Shown piece after piece: positions 43,410 through 51,872 of a stretch of DNA of 64,000 nt (its first letter is position 1; each line of letters starts with the position of its first letter). A program made the position numbers and the translations under genes. The stretch covers positions 372,001 through 436,000 of the forward strand of contig JAXMCR010000003.1 of the NCBI GenBank assembly GCA_046349255.1, in the 5' to 3' direction. Source of the DNA: DAIODI01 sp046349255 (GTDB lineage Bacteria; Pseudomonadota; Alphaproteobacteria; Rhizobiales; Aestuariivirgaceae). The notes beneath the pieces are model-generated. The model made no database searches and had not been told where the DNA came from. It was given only the letters and a program-made list of their open reading frames with translations.

Positions 43410-44226
43410 ACTCGAGATCGTCGAAGGCGACGAAGGCCGTCGGGAAGGCAGCTTTCGCCTCCGCCTCGATCTGCGCCAGCTGTTCGTCGGTGCGCCGCGG
43501 CCTGTGATGAAACAGCGCGAGCCGCTTGACGCCCGCCTTGCGGCAGATCTCCACGGCAGCGCCCCAGTCGGAATGGCCCCAGCCCGCGAACGATGGGTAT
43601 TCGGCCGGCGTGTAGGTCGTGTCGAAGATCGCGAGGTCAGCATCCCTCACCAGCCGCAGCACTGTCTGGTCCGCGGATTTCTTCCCGACCTCGTGGTCGG
43701 TGATGTAGGCGAGCGCGCGACCACCCGACATGACCCTGTACCCGACGGCGCCATCCGTATGGTTGAGCGCTCCCGTCTCGATCGTCGCGCCTTCGAAAGG
43801 TGTGAGCGTGTCACCCGGCCGGAAGTCGCGATAGACGGTTTGCGCGTCGAACACATCGGGTCCCACGGGGAAGAACGGAGGCCGCATGAACTCGGCGACA
43901 ATCTCGCGCGTCGACATCCGCCCGTGCAGGTGGCCGGACCAGAGCGTGACTGGCGGGGTGTGCGCAAAGATCGGCAGGAAGAACGGCAGCCCAATGATGT
44001 GGTCGTAGTGGCAATGGGTGAACAGCAGGTCGATCGACTCCACGGGCTGCGCCACGAGTTGGTGGGCGAGCCGGCGGATGCCGGTGCCCGCGTCGAGCAC
44101 GATGATGCGGTTGCCGATTCGCACCTCGATGCAGGAGGTGTCGCCGCCATGCACGCGCGTTGCCGGTCCCGGTGCCGGCACGCTGCCGCGGGTCCCCCAG
44201 AACTTGATGAAAAATCCTTCTGCCAT
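43399..44226 (-). CDS. MBL-fold metallo-hydrolase (HxHxDH)
   Basis: 275 residues from the ATG at 44226 (MAEGFFIKFWGTRGSVPAPG). Complete metal site: HCHYDH, later His in ALNHTDG, Asp in ITDHEV, His in LFHHRP. The GTRGSxPxxG N-terminus and VHGGDTSCIEV stretch place it with tRNase Z/PhnP/class II-type cyclic phosphodiesterase relatives, several of which act on phosphodiesters. Given the nearby cyclic-nucleotide-binding gene, a cyclic-nucleotide phosphodiesterase role is a fair guess, not a demonstrated one. Divergent from the methyltransferase-like gene. Confidence 0.88.
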   Translation of the reverse strand: MAEGFFIKFWGTRGSVPAPGPATRVHGGDTSCIEVRIGNRIIVLDAGTGIRRLAHQLVAQPVESIDLLFTHCHYDHIIGLPFFLPIFAHTPPVTLWSGHLHGRMSTREIVAEFMRPPFFPVGPDVFDAQTVYRDFRPGDTLTPFEGATIETGALNHTDGAVGYRVMSGGRALAYITDHEVGKKSADQTVLRLVRDADLAIFDTTYTPAEYPSFAGWGHSDWGAAVEICRKAGVKRLALFHHRPRRTDEQLAQIEAEAKAAFPTAFVAFDDLEFTL

Positions 44227-44321
44227 CGCTACTTGGCGTGATTTTTCGAGAACTTTCGGCATAAACGATGGCAAGGCTGAAAGGCTGTCGCCCGGGTCGT
44301 CATTGTTGTATTCGGTCGGTC

Positions 44322-44822
44322 ATGGTTCACGCGACGCACCTCGAAAGAACTCTCTACCGTCTCAGCGCCCAGTACGCCACCCTTGGATTGGCGCTGAAGG
44401 CGCTGGGGCCGCGCACGGGCGTCGTCTATGAGGTGGGGCTCGGAAAGGGGCGCAGTTTCGACCACCTCCGGCGGGCCCTTCCGCAATGCGAAATCTTCGG
44501 CTTCGACCGGCGGCAGACCAGCGTGCCGGACTGCACGCCCGAGGGCGACCGCCTTGTCCTGGGCGACGTCGCGCAGACGCTGCCGCAGATGGCGGAGCGG
44601 CATCGCGGGCAGGTGGTGCTCGCCCACGTTGACCTGGGCGGTGCTGCGGACAAGGCGACGGCATCGACGCTGTCGGAGCACCTGCCGGCGCTCCTCGCGC
44701 CGGGCGCGGTGGTGGCGAGTGACGTTGCGCTCGCCCTTGCGGGAGCGCGGGAAGTCGATGTACCACCCCCGGCAGCGGCGGGGGGTTTTCATCTTTACGT
44801 AGCGGCTGGCGAACCGGCCTGA
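44322..44822 (+). CDS. SAM-dependent methyltransferase-like protein
   Basis: 166 residues from the ATG at 44322. Rossmann-type glycine loop VVYEVGLGKGRSFDHLR, acidic end of beta-2 in IFGFDRRQT, later GDVAQTL and HVDLGGAADKA. Short for a class I methyltransferase and lacking a clear substrate domain. 20 bases before ugd on the same strand, so probably cotranscribed. Confidence 0.7.
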   Translation: MVHATHLERTLYRLSAQYATLGLALKALGPRTGVVYEVGLGKGRSFDHLRRALPQCEIFGFDRRQTSVPDCTPEGDRLVLGDVAQTLPQMAERHRGQVVLAHVDLGGAADKATASTLSEHLPALLAPGAVVASDVALALAGAREVDVPPPAAAGGFHLYVAAGEPA

Positions 44823-44841
44823 ACGCGGGGATCATCCTGTC

Positions 44842-46188
44842 ATGAAGATTGCCATCGTGGGCGCAGGTTACGTCGGTCTCGTCACAGCCGCCTGTTTTGC
44901 GGAATTCGGGTTTGAGGTCGTCTGCATCGACAAGGAACCGGAGAAAATCCGCCGCCTTAGGCAGGGCGAGATCCCGATCCACGAACCCGGCCTCGACGTG
45001 CTCGTCGCCTCGAGCCAGCGGGCCGGCCGCCTCACCTTCTCCGACGATCTCACGGCGAGCGTGAAGAGCGCCCAGGTGGTGTTCATCGCCGTCGGCACGC
45101 CGACGCGGCGGGGCGACGATGCGGCCGACCTCGCGTTCGTCAAGGAAGCGGCCCGCCAGATCGCGCTCGCCATGAACGGCTTCACGGTCGTTGTCACAAA
45201 GTCGACCGTTCCCGTCGGTACCGCCCGCATGCTCAAGGCGCTGATCCGCGAAACGCGGCCGGACGCCGATTTCGAAATGGCCGCGAACCCGGAATTCCTG
45301 CGCGAGGGCTCGGCGGTAGAAGACTTCCTGAAGCCCGACCGCGTCGTCGTCGGCATCGAGGCTGAGCGCGCGCGCGAGCGCATGGAGAGGCTCTATCGTC
45401 CGCTGATGCAGCGCGACGTGCCGGTGCTGTTCACCGGCTTCGAGACCGCCGAGATCATCAAGTATGCCGCGAACGCGTTCCTCGCCACCCGCATAGGCTT
45501 CATCAACGAGATTGCCGACATCTGCGAGGAGGTCGGCGCCGACGTCGTCGCGGTGACACGGGGCATGGGCCTCGACCACCGCATCGGCCAGCATTACCTG
45601 CAGCCCGGCCCGGGCTTCGGCGGCTCGTGTTTCCCGAAGGATACACGCGCGCTCGTCTCGATCGCGCGGCAGGCCGGGGCGCCCAACCGGATCGTCGAGG
45701 CCGTCGTCTCCTCGAACGAGGCGCGCAAGGACCGGCTCGTGAACCGCGTCTCGAAGGCGCTCGGCGGCTCGTTGAAGGGGCTGCGCATCGGGATCCTCGG
45801 CGTGGCGTTCAAGGCCGACACCGACGACATGCGGGAAGCGGCTGCGCTGTCGCTGATCCCGGGCCTCCAGGCGCAGGGAGCAACAGTTCAAGCGTTCGAC
45901 CCCGTGGCGATGAAGGCGGCAGCGCCCCTGCTTCCGTCGGTTGCGTGGTGCAGCGACGCCTACGAGGCGGCGCGCGAGGCGGACGCGCTGGTGGTTCTCA
46001 CCGAATGGAACGAGTTTCGTGGCCTGGACCTCAAGCGCCTCGCGGGCTCGATGCGCAACCCGGTGCTGTTCGACTTCCGCAACATCTATTCGCCGGGCGA
46101 CATGCAGTCGGCCTCGTTCACCTACCACAGCATCGGCCGGCCGGTGGTCGGGGGAGCGCTACGCGCTCTTGGCGCGCGCGTCGGATAG
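44842..46188 (+). CDS. ugd: UDP-glucose 6-dehydrogenase
   Basis: 448 residues. Oxidises UDP-glucose to UDP-glucuronate for acidic surface glycans. NAD loop MKIAIVGAGYVGLV, catalytic cysteine in GFGGSCFPKDT, central dimer helix with NAFLATRIGFINEIADIC, and C-terminal UDP-binding domain with GVAFKADTDDMREA. The C-terminus overlaps the convergent cyclic-nucleotide-binding gene by 30 bp. Confidence 0.96.
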   Translation: MKIAIVGAGYVGLVTAACFAEFGFEVVCIDKEPEKIRRLRQGEIPIHEPGLDVLVASSQRAGRLTFSDDLTASVKSAQVVFIAVGTPTRRGDDAADLAFVKEAARQIALAMNGFTVVVTKSTVPVGTARMLKALIRETRPDADFEMAANPEFLREGSAVEDFLKPDRVVVGIEAERARERMERLYRPLMQRDVPVLFTGFETAEIIKYAANAFLATRIGFINEIADICEEVGADVVAVTRGMGLDHRIGQHYLQPGPGFGGSCFPKDTRALVSIARQAGAPNRIVEAVVSSNEARKDRLVNRVSKALGGSLKGLRIGILGVAFKADTDDMREAAALSLIPGLQAQGATVQAFDPVAMKAAAPLLPSVAWCSDAYEAAREADALVVLTEWNEFRGLDLKRLAGSMRNPVLFDFRNIYSPGDMQSASFTYHSIGRPVVGGALRALGARVG

Positions 46189-46611
46189 TTCCGCCGTCGT
46201 CTTGCTCAGGCGATCGGCCAGCACGCGCATGATCTGGATCGCCATGTCGGGATACTCTGCAAGCATCCTGAGGAAGTGATCCTTCGCGATGCGCAGCGTG
46301 TCGAGCTTCTCCATCGCGCGCACCGTTGCCGTGCGCGGCACGTCGCACAGGATCGCGATTTCGCCGATGATGCCGTTCGCCGGTACTTCGGCGACCTTGA
46401 TGGAGCTCGATTTGCGCTTCACGAGAATCTCCGCCTTGCCCTTCAAGACGAGGTAGGCCGAGTCCCCGGTGTCGCCCTGCTCGAAGAGCACCTGGCCCGG
46501 TTCGAAGGTCATCCGCTCGGAGGTGAACGCGAGAAGCTTCAGCTTCGAGGGATCGATGCCGGCAAACATCGGCACCTGCCTCAAGAGTTCCACTTCGTCC
46601 TTCAGCAGCAT
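46159..46611 (-). CDS. Free-standing cyclic-nucleotide-binding domain protein
   Basis: 150 residues from the ATG at 46611 (MLLKDEVELLRQVPMFAGI). Consists of one cNMP-binding beta-barrel plus flanking helices: GQVLFEQGDTGDSAYLVLKGKAEIL, then the phosphate-binding cassette-like GIIGEIAILCDVPRTATVRA (the Glu and Arg contacting ribose and phosphate are present). No HTH, so it is not a transcription factor. It follows the degenerate ABC protein (26-base gap) on the same strand and may give it nucleotide-dependent control. Confidence 0.88.
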   Translation of the reverse strand: MLLKDEVELLRQVPMFAGIDPSKLKLLAFTSERMTFEPGQVLFEQGDTGDSAYLVLKGKAEILVKRKSSSIKVAEVPANGIIGEIAILCDVPRTATVRAMEKLDTLRIAKDHFLRMLAEYPDMAIQIMRVLADRLSKTTAELSDARAKSA

Positions 46612-46636
46612 TTGCTGTCTCCTCCCGCCGGTGCCG

Positions 46637-49363
46637 TCACGCGACGAGCTGGGCGTACGTTCCGTTCTTGGTGACGAGGTCGGCCGGGGGGCCGTCCTCG
46701 AGTATATGGCCCTTGTCGAACACCAATACACGCTCGAAGTGGCGCGCCAGTGACGGGTTCGAAACGACCCAAACCACCGCTGCCGGGTTCGGCTGCGCGG
46801 CGAAGGCCTTGAGCACCCGGTGCATGATGTCTTCCTGCGCCTTGAGATCGAGCGCCGACAGCGGCCGGTTCAGGATTGCGACGTCGGGCCGTTTCAGAAC
46901 GACGCGCGCCAGCATCAGCTTCTGGCGCTGCACCAGCGTAAGGCGCTTGCCGCCGCTGCCGACGTTGAAGCCGAGGCCCACGTCGAGGATTCCATCGACG
47001 AGACCGTGTTCGTCGAGCACGGCGCGCGCGATGCGCAGCACCTTCTCCGGTCCGCCGGCAACGCCGTACGCGATGCGGCCAAGCAGCACGTTGTCGGCGA
47101 TCGAGGCGGCGTCGTTGTAGCTGTCAGGATCGTAGAACTGGATCGCGCTCTTGAGGTCGTCCGGCAGGTTGTCGTGGAACAGCCGGCGCGCCTCGAGGAG
47201 GCGGCCCATGAGGTCGTCGTCGAGCAGGCCGAGGCGGTGGCGCGGCTCGATGTAGGCGAAGGTCAGCCGCACCAGCATCCGCCGGTCGCTTTCGCTGGCC
47301 GTGGCGAAAGTCTGCGACTGCACGCGCTGCAGCACCTGCTGGTAGTCCGGGATCTGTTCGGAGCGCATGAACGAGAGCTGCTCGAAGAACGGATGGCCCG
47401 GCGGCAGGTCGCGGAACAGTTCGAGCGTCGTCTCGGCGATCTCGCGGCCCATGCCGAACAGCCGCTCGTCGAGGCCGGTCCGCTGCAGGATCTGCAGGAC
47501 GTACGGGTTCGATGCGAGGTTGTCGTCGGCAAACGTCGGGCCGACTGGCGTGCCGAACAGAAGGTTCTGCGCCACCGTCGCCTGCTTGCTGTACCGGTCG
47601 GGATCGAACGGTTCGACGAGGCCCGTCGCTTCGGACTCGGCAAGCCGCCGGTGCAGTTCGTGGCGTGCATCGAGCAGCTGTTCGGCGAGTTCGGGCTGAT
47701 CGGCGGACGAGATCGTTCCGCGCAAGCCGAGGTCGAACAGGTCCTCGTTCAGCCCGCAGACCGTGAGCACCTCGCGAACGCGGCGCGTGATCGCGGCTTC
47801 ATCGCGCGCATCGAAAACGCTGTAGTCGATCCAGTCGGTCTCGATGTCGTAGGTGGGGTTGCCGGAGCGGAGCGCTTCGGTGATGAACGTCTGGTAGGCC
47901 GCCTCGCTCTCGTGCCGCGCTGAGCGTTCGTCTCCCGGCGCATGCTTCAGCGCGTAGAACAGCGCATCGCGGACGGTTCCCTGCGGCAGGAATGTTTCCG
48001 CGCCCGCATAGCCGAAGCGGCGGCCGGTGATCGCCTCGGGGAGTTCGAACAGATTGCGGTCGGCGAGCACGACGCGGCCGGCCGTCGGCGCCTGGAGGCG
48101 CGCCAGCACCTCGGCGACCGTTTCCGCGCCCGAATTCGCGCCGCCGACGAAGGCGACGCGTTCGCCGGGCCGGACAGCGACCGTTGCCCCCTCGACGAGC
48201 TTCGCGCCGGTCTCGTCATTCACCGTCAACTGGTTCGCCTCGATCGGCGCGCCGGGCTTCACCGTCTCCGTCGTCTCGATCGGCTGCATGTCGGAGGGCA
48301 GGATCTTGTCGACGGTGAACTGGTCGACGACCTGGTTGTACTTCACCTGTACGTCGAGACGCTGCTGGTCCCAGTCGATCAGTTCCTTGATCGGCGAAGG
48401 CAGGTCCTTGTAGGCGGCGATCACCGCGACGAGCTGGCCGACGTCGAGCGTGCCACGCAACGCGAAGTAGCCGCCGACGACGTAGAACAGGAAGGGCGTG
48501 AGCTGGGCGAGCAGGTTGTTCAGGAACTTGACGAAAAACTTCCGCTGATAGAGCTCGTAGCGGATCCAGTAGATCTTCGCGAGCCGGTTGCTCGTGTCGG
48601 CGCGCTCGTAGTTCGATGTGTCGTTGACGTGAATCGAGCCCACGCCCTCGACGATCTCGCCGACCCGGCCGGCGAGTTCACGCGCTGTCACCTGGCGTTC
48701 ACGCTGCAAAACCAGAAGCCGCCGGCGAAGCCGCGGAATGATCACGAACTGGACGGCGATGATGCCGAGCGTGATGAGCCCCAGCCAGACGTTCTGCACA
48801 AGAATGAACAGCAGCGCGGTCAGCGCCTGGCCGCCGAGGAAGAACGGCTGCACGTAAGCGTCGCCGATGAAGGCGCCGAGCGGTTCGACCTCGTCCTTCA
48901 CCATCGAGGCGATCTCGGCCGGCTTCACCCGCTTGAAGTGGGCGAGCGGGAAGCGCAGCACCCGGTCGATCAGCTCGTAGCGGATGCGGCGCAGCATGCG
49001 CTCGCCGAGGCGGCCCTTGTAGGTGTTGATGTAGAACTTGAACTGGCCGTTGATCAGGACGAGCAGCAGGAACACGCCGCTGAGCGCGAACAGCATGCCG
49101 ACGCGGTTGAGTTCGAAGCCGTTGAAGAACGTGATCGTGCCGCTGGACGATATCCAGTGCGGCACCGACATCGACAGCCTGAGGAACGTCTGCGTGGCCT
49201 CGGCATCGTCGAAGCCCTTGCCCTGGATGGGCCCGTTGACGATCTGCTTCGGCAGGTCGAGCGACATGAAGTAGGTCGGCATCGACGCCAGCACGATGAA
49301 CAGGATCCACAGCTGCTGCGCGCGCGTGTGGTTCCAGATGTAGCGCATCAGGGAGGGTTCCAA
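46637..49363 (-). CDS. ABC exporter-like protein with fully degenerate ATPase motifs and large NBD insertion
   Basis: 908 residues from a TTG at 49363, chosen because GGAGG lies 7 bases upstream; the ATG at 49348 is too far from it. Residues ~1-330 form an exporter-type membrane domain with about six helices. The nucleotide-binding domain starts near 375, but Walker A is GGANSGAET (407-415, Lys replaced by Ala), the Q-loop reads GYAGAE, the signature is LTLVQRQ (808-814), Walker B is AILNRP (Asn832-Arg833 instead of Asp-Glu) and the switch His is Asn869. Between Q-loop and signature lie roughly 260 extra residues containing two further ABC-like 'TVxxNLLFG' patterns. Conserved elements such as SALD remain. 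It cannot hydrolyse ATP in the usual way. Confidence 0.85.
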   Translation of the reverse strand: MEPSLMRYIWNHTRAQQLWILFIVLASMPTYFMSLDLPKQIVNGPIQGKGFDDAEATQTFLRLSMSVPHWISSSGTITFFNGFELNRVGMLFALSGVFLLLVLINGQFKFYINTYKGRLGERMLRRIRYELIDRVLRFPLAHFKRVKPAEIASMVKDEVEPLGAFIGDAYVQPFFLGGQALTALLFILVQNVWLGLITLGIIAVQFVIIPRLRRRLLVLQRERQVTARELAGRVGEIVEGVGSIHVNDTSNYERADTSNRLAKIYWIRYELYQRKFFVKFLNNLLAQLTPFLFYVVGGYFALRGTLDVGQLVAVIAAYKDLPSPIKELIDWDQQRLDVQVKYNQVVDQFTVDKILPSDMQPIETTETVKPGAPIEANQLTVNDETGAKLVEGATVAVRPGERVAFVGGANSGAETVAEVLARLQAPTAGRVVLADRNLFELPEAITGRRFGYAGAETFLPQGTVRDALFYALKHAPGDERSARHESEAAYQTFITEALRSGNPTYDIETDWIDYSVFDARDEAAITRRVREVLTVCGLNEDLFDLGLRGTISSADQPELAEQLLDARHELHRRLAESEATGLVEPFDPDRYSKQATVAQNLLFGTPVGPTFADDNLASNPYVLQILQRTGLDERLFGMGREIAETTLELFRDLPPGHPFFEQLSFMRSEQIPDYQQVLQRVQSQTFATASESDRRMLVRLTFAYIEPRHRLGLLDDDLMGRLLEARRLFHDNLPDDLKSAIQFYDPDSYNDAASIADNVLLGRIAYGVAGGPEKVLRIARAVLDEHGLVDGILDVGLGFNVGSGGKRLTLVQRQKLMLARVVLKRPDVAILNRPLSALDLKAQEDIMHRVLKAFAAQPNPAAVVWVVSNPSLARHFERVLVFDKGHILEDGPPADLVTKNGTYAQLVA

Positions 49364-49376
49364 CGCGAGCCCTCCT

Positions 49377-50015
49377 CTAGCTGGCAGTTTGTCGGCGCTC
49401 GAGCACGACGAGGGTGCGCGAGGCATAGGGCGAAGCGTCGATGACGCCGTCTTCCAGCGTGAAGTCGATACGGCAGACCTGACGCAGCGCGGGACGCGAC
49501 AGGAGCGACGGAACCTGCGACGTGGCCCTTTCGAGATCCGTCGCCCATTCGATGATGACCCGCTGGGCACCGTCGAGGAGGTCGAGCAGCGCCGGGTCGA
49601 CCGCGGGGCGGCCGCCGAGACCTTTCATCGAATAACCGAGCATCACCAGCGCGTAGGGGCGAGGGAGTTTCGACAGGTCTATCGCCTGGTACTTGGCCCG
49701 GATGTGCGATACCGCACAAGCGCCGCCGCGGAGAACGCCTTCAAACGGTGTGATTTTCGGGTCGACGACGACGACCTTATCGGCATCATGGACCAAATGG
49801 TCCGAAATGGGATTGAGATAGCCGCCAATTTCGACGATGGTCGGGACGCCGGCGAGGAAGTGCGCCGCGAGCGCCTGTCGGACGCGAGCGGCGGGACCTC
49901 GGAGATGCACGATATCGGCCCTGTCGCCGTCACCGGTGTGATGGCTTGCGCGCGCCGTGGAATTCATTGACCCGGTATCAAACACATGCGATTGCCCAGA
50001 AACCTTAGCAACCAT
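49377..50015 (-). CDS. Rossmann-fold protein, nucleotide/SAM-binding-like
   Basis: 212 residues from 50015, or 196 from the ATG at 49967; neither has a clear Shine-Dalgarno. Pattern VPTIVEIGGYLNPISDHLVHDADKVVVVDPKI is a Rossmann beta-alpha-beta with an acidic residue at the end of beta-2, as in SAM-dependent methyltransferases, but the glycine loop (EIGGY) is atypical and no catalytic motif is recognised. Ends 13 bases before the degenerate ABC gene, so coexpressed with it. Divergent from a second Rossmann-like gene. Confidence 0.65.
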   Translation of the reverse strand: MVAKVSGQSHVFDTGSMNSTARASHHTGDGDRADIVHLRGPAARVRQALAAHFLAGVPTIVEIGGYLNPISDHLVHDADKVVVVDPKITPFEGVLRGGACAVSHIRAKYQAIDLSKLPRPYALVMLGYSMKGLGGRPAVDPALLDLLDGAQRVIIEWATDLERATSQVPSLLSRPALRQVCRIDFTLEDGVIDASPYASRTLVVLERRQTAS

Positions 50016-50026
50016 ACAGGGACCGG

Positions 50027-50734
50027 ATGCGGCACGCCACCCATTCGCCGTCGCGTGGCCAAAAAAACGAGGCTGGCCAACACGATCCGCAAACGGACGA
50101 TTACGCGTTCGACCTCCTACGAGGGGTCGCGGCGTATGTCGACAACGGTCTCGTCGCGAGCCTTGCCCGCACCGTAGCCGCCCATCCGGACGCGCAGCTC
50201 GACGTCGCCTTCAACCACAAGCAGGTGGCGTGCAAGCTCTGGGCGAAGGAGTGCCTTCTGGCGGCTTTGGGTCCCCGCTACCGGTCGATCTGGGTGATGG
50301 GCGGCTGGTACGGCATCATGGCCGCGATGCTCTTCGACGATCGCCGCTTCGACATCGGCCGTGTTGTGAGTTTCGACCTCGATCCCGCGGTCGAGGCGGT
50401 GGCCACCACCGTGAACGCGGCGGCCGCTCGCGAAGGACGTTTCCGTGCAGTGACGGCCGACATGTACGCGCTCGACTACGAGAACGACCAGCCGGACCTC
50501 GTGATCAACACGAGCTGCGAACACATCGCGGACCTGAAGGGCTGGCTGTGGCAGCTCGCGGAGGGCACGCCAGTCCTCCTCCAGTCGAACGACTACGCCG
50601 CCGAGCCGACCCACGTGAACGTCGTCTATTCCGAAGAGGAATTTGCAGGAAAGGCCGGGCTGTCGAGCGTACTCTACCAGGGACGGATGCCCCAGAAGCA
50701 CTACACGCGGTTCATGCTGATCGGGCGGCGCTGA
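50027..50734 (+). CDS. Class I SAM-dependent methyltransferase-like protein
   Basis: 235 residues. SAM-type features: SIWVMGGWYGIMAAML (loop between beta-1 and alpha-A), VSFDLDPAVEAVA (acidic Asp for ribose), RAVTADMYALDY, DLVINTSCEHI. It lacks the classical GxGxG. The first ~25 residues are uncertain; a poly-A run near 50060 sits between two alternative N-terminal frames. The 3' end overlaps the convergent glycosyltransferase gene by 23 bp. Substrate unknown. Confidence 0.75.
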   Translation: MRHATHSPSRGQKNEAGQHDPQTDDYAFDLLRGVAAYVDNGLVASLARTVAAHPDAQLDVAFNHKQVACKLWAKECLLAALGPRYRSIWVMGGWYGIMAAMLFDDRRFDIGRVVSFDLDPAVEAVATTVNAAAAREGRFRAVTADMYALDYENDQPDLVINTSCEHIADLKGWLWQLAEGTPVLLQSNDYAAEPTHVNVVYSEEEFAGKAGLSSVLYQGRMPQKHYTRFMLIGRR

Positions 50735-51872
50735 TCGCCTCTTTCAGCAACGCTGCCGTCGCCGCCGCACCCTCGAGGGAAACCGCCAACGGCTCAGGCG
50801 ACAGCGTCATCGCCCTGTCCATTGCCGCCCGCAACGCCTCGGCCGTGAGGGACTTCTCCGGCACCACCGCCGCCCGGCCAAGCGCTTCGAGGCGGGCGGA
50901 CCGGATCGTCTGTTCCTTCTCGCTTCCTTCCGCGAACGGCACGAGCACCATCGCGCAACGGGATCGCAGGAGATCGCAGCAGGTGTTGTAGCCGGCTTGC
51001 GAAATCGAGAGCTTCGCCTCGAGGAAGAGCGCCGGGAGATCGGCGCGGAACGGCGCGAGGAGATCGCCGGGCCGAAGGTGGCGCTCGAGCCCCTCGACGG
51101 TGTCGCGCGGCGCGTTCGGACCGGTGATCACGCACCAGCGCGCGTCGTCGAGGAGGGAACCCTTGCGGGCTTCGACGGCTGCGCGGGCAAGCCTCCCCAT
51201 GGCCGCGCCGCCCCCGGCCGAAACGATGACGTCGAAGGTTTCTGGAGATTTCCCGGGCGGCGGTCCTGCGACGAGCCCCGTGTAGGCGATCTTGGCCCTC
51301 AACGCCGACACATCGGGGAAACTTGCCTCGAGCGGTGCGAACGCCGGGTCGCCATGGACGAGGAGCAGATCGAAGAAGTCGTTCACGGTCGCGATCGTTT
51401 CGCGGGCGCGCCCCGGCTTCGATGGCGGTTGCACGATATCGCGGATCGATGCCGCGATGACCGGACGCGGATGTGCATGGCGCGCCGCTTCGAGGAGCGC
51501 CAGCAGTTCACCGCGCACCTGTCGCCGGCCGAAGGGAAATGCCTCGATCATCACGGCATCGGGCCGGCTCTCCCGGAAGATCTCGACCAGCCGGTCGCGA
51601 CGTCGTGCCATGTAGACGTCGGTAACAGGGGCGCCGCCTTCATCGACGATTCCGGAGAAGCCCGTGTCTGCCGAGCGGATGACGGGGAGGATCACCGTTT
51701 GCACGGACGCAGGGGGAAAGCTTCCAACGGCAGGTCCGCCCGTTACGAGCAGCGTATCGAGGCCATGGGCATTCAATCCCTGCGCAATGCGGCTCGCCCG
51801 CGCGAGGTGCCCGATGCCGAGCAGATGCTGCACGTAGAACAGCACGCGCGGACGGACGCGCTCAGCCGGCAT
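50712..51872 (-). CDS. MurG-like glycosyltransferase
   Basis: 386 residues. GT-B enzyme of the predicted-glycosyltransferase type related to MurG: N-terminal VLFYVQHLLGIGHLARASRIA and donor domain with SQAGYNTCCDLLRSRCAMVLVPFAEG plus EKEQTIRSARLEALG. Sugar unknown. The start overlaps the upstream GT4 gene (11 bp), last of three coupled glycosyltransferase genes. Confidence 0.87.
   Translation of the reverse strand: MPAERVRPRVLFYVQHLLGIGHLARASRIAQGLNAHGLDTLLVTGGPAVGSFPPASVQTVILPVIRSADTGFSGIVDEGGAPVTDVYMARRRDRLVEIFRESRPDAVMIEAFPFGRRQVRGELLALLEAARHAHPRPVIAASIRDIVQPPSKPGRARETIATVNDFFDLLLVHGDPAFAPLEASFPDVSALRAKIAYTGLVAGPPPGKSPETFDVIVSAGGGAAMGRLARAAVEARKGSLLDDARWCVITGPNAPRDTVEGLERHLRPGDLLAPFRADLPALFLEAKLSISQAGYNTCCDLLRSRCAMVLVPFAEGSEKEQTIRSARLEALGRAAVVPEKSLTAEALRAAMDRAMTLSPEPLAVSLEGAAATAALLKEAISAARSA

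Noticed and set aside
44763..44796. GC-rich hairpin followed by TTTT (C5...G6-TTTT)
   Set aside because: Looks like an intrinsic terminator but lies within the coding region of the methyltransferase-like gene (PPPAAAGG codons); the stem has a mismatch.
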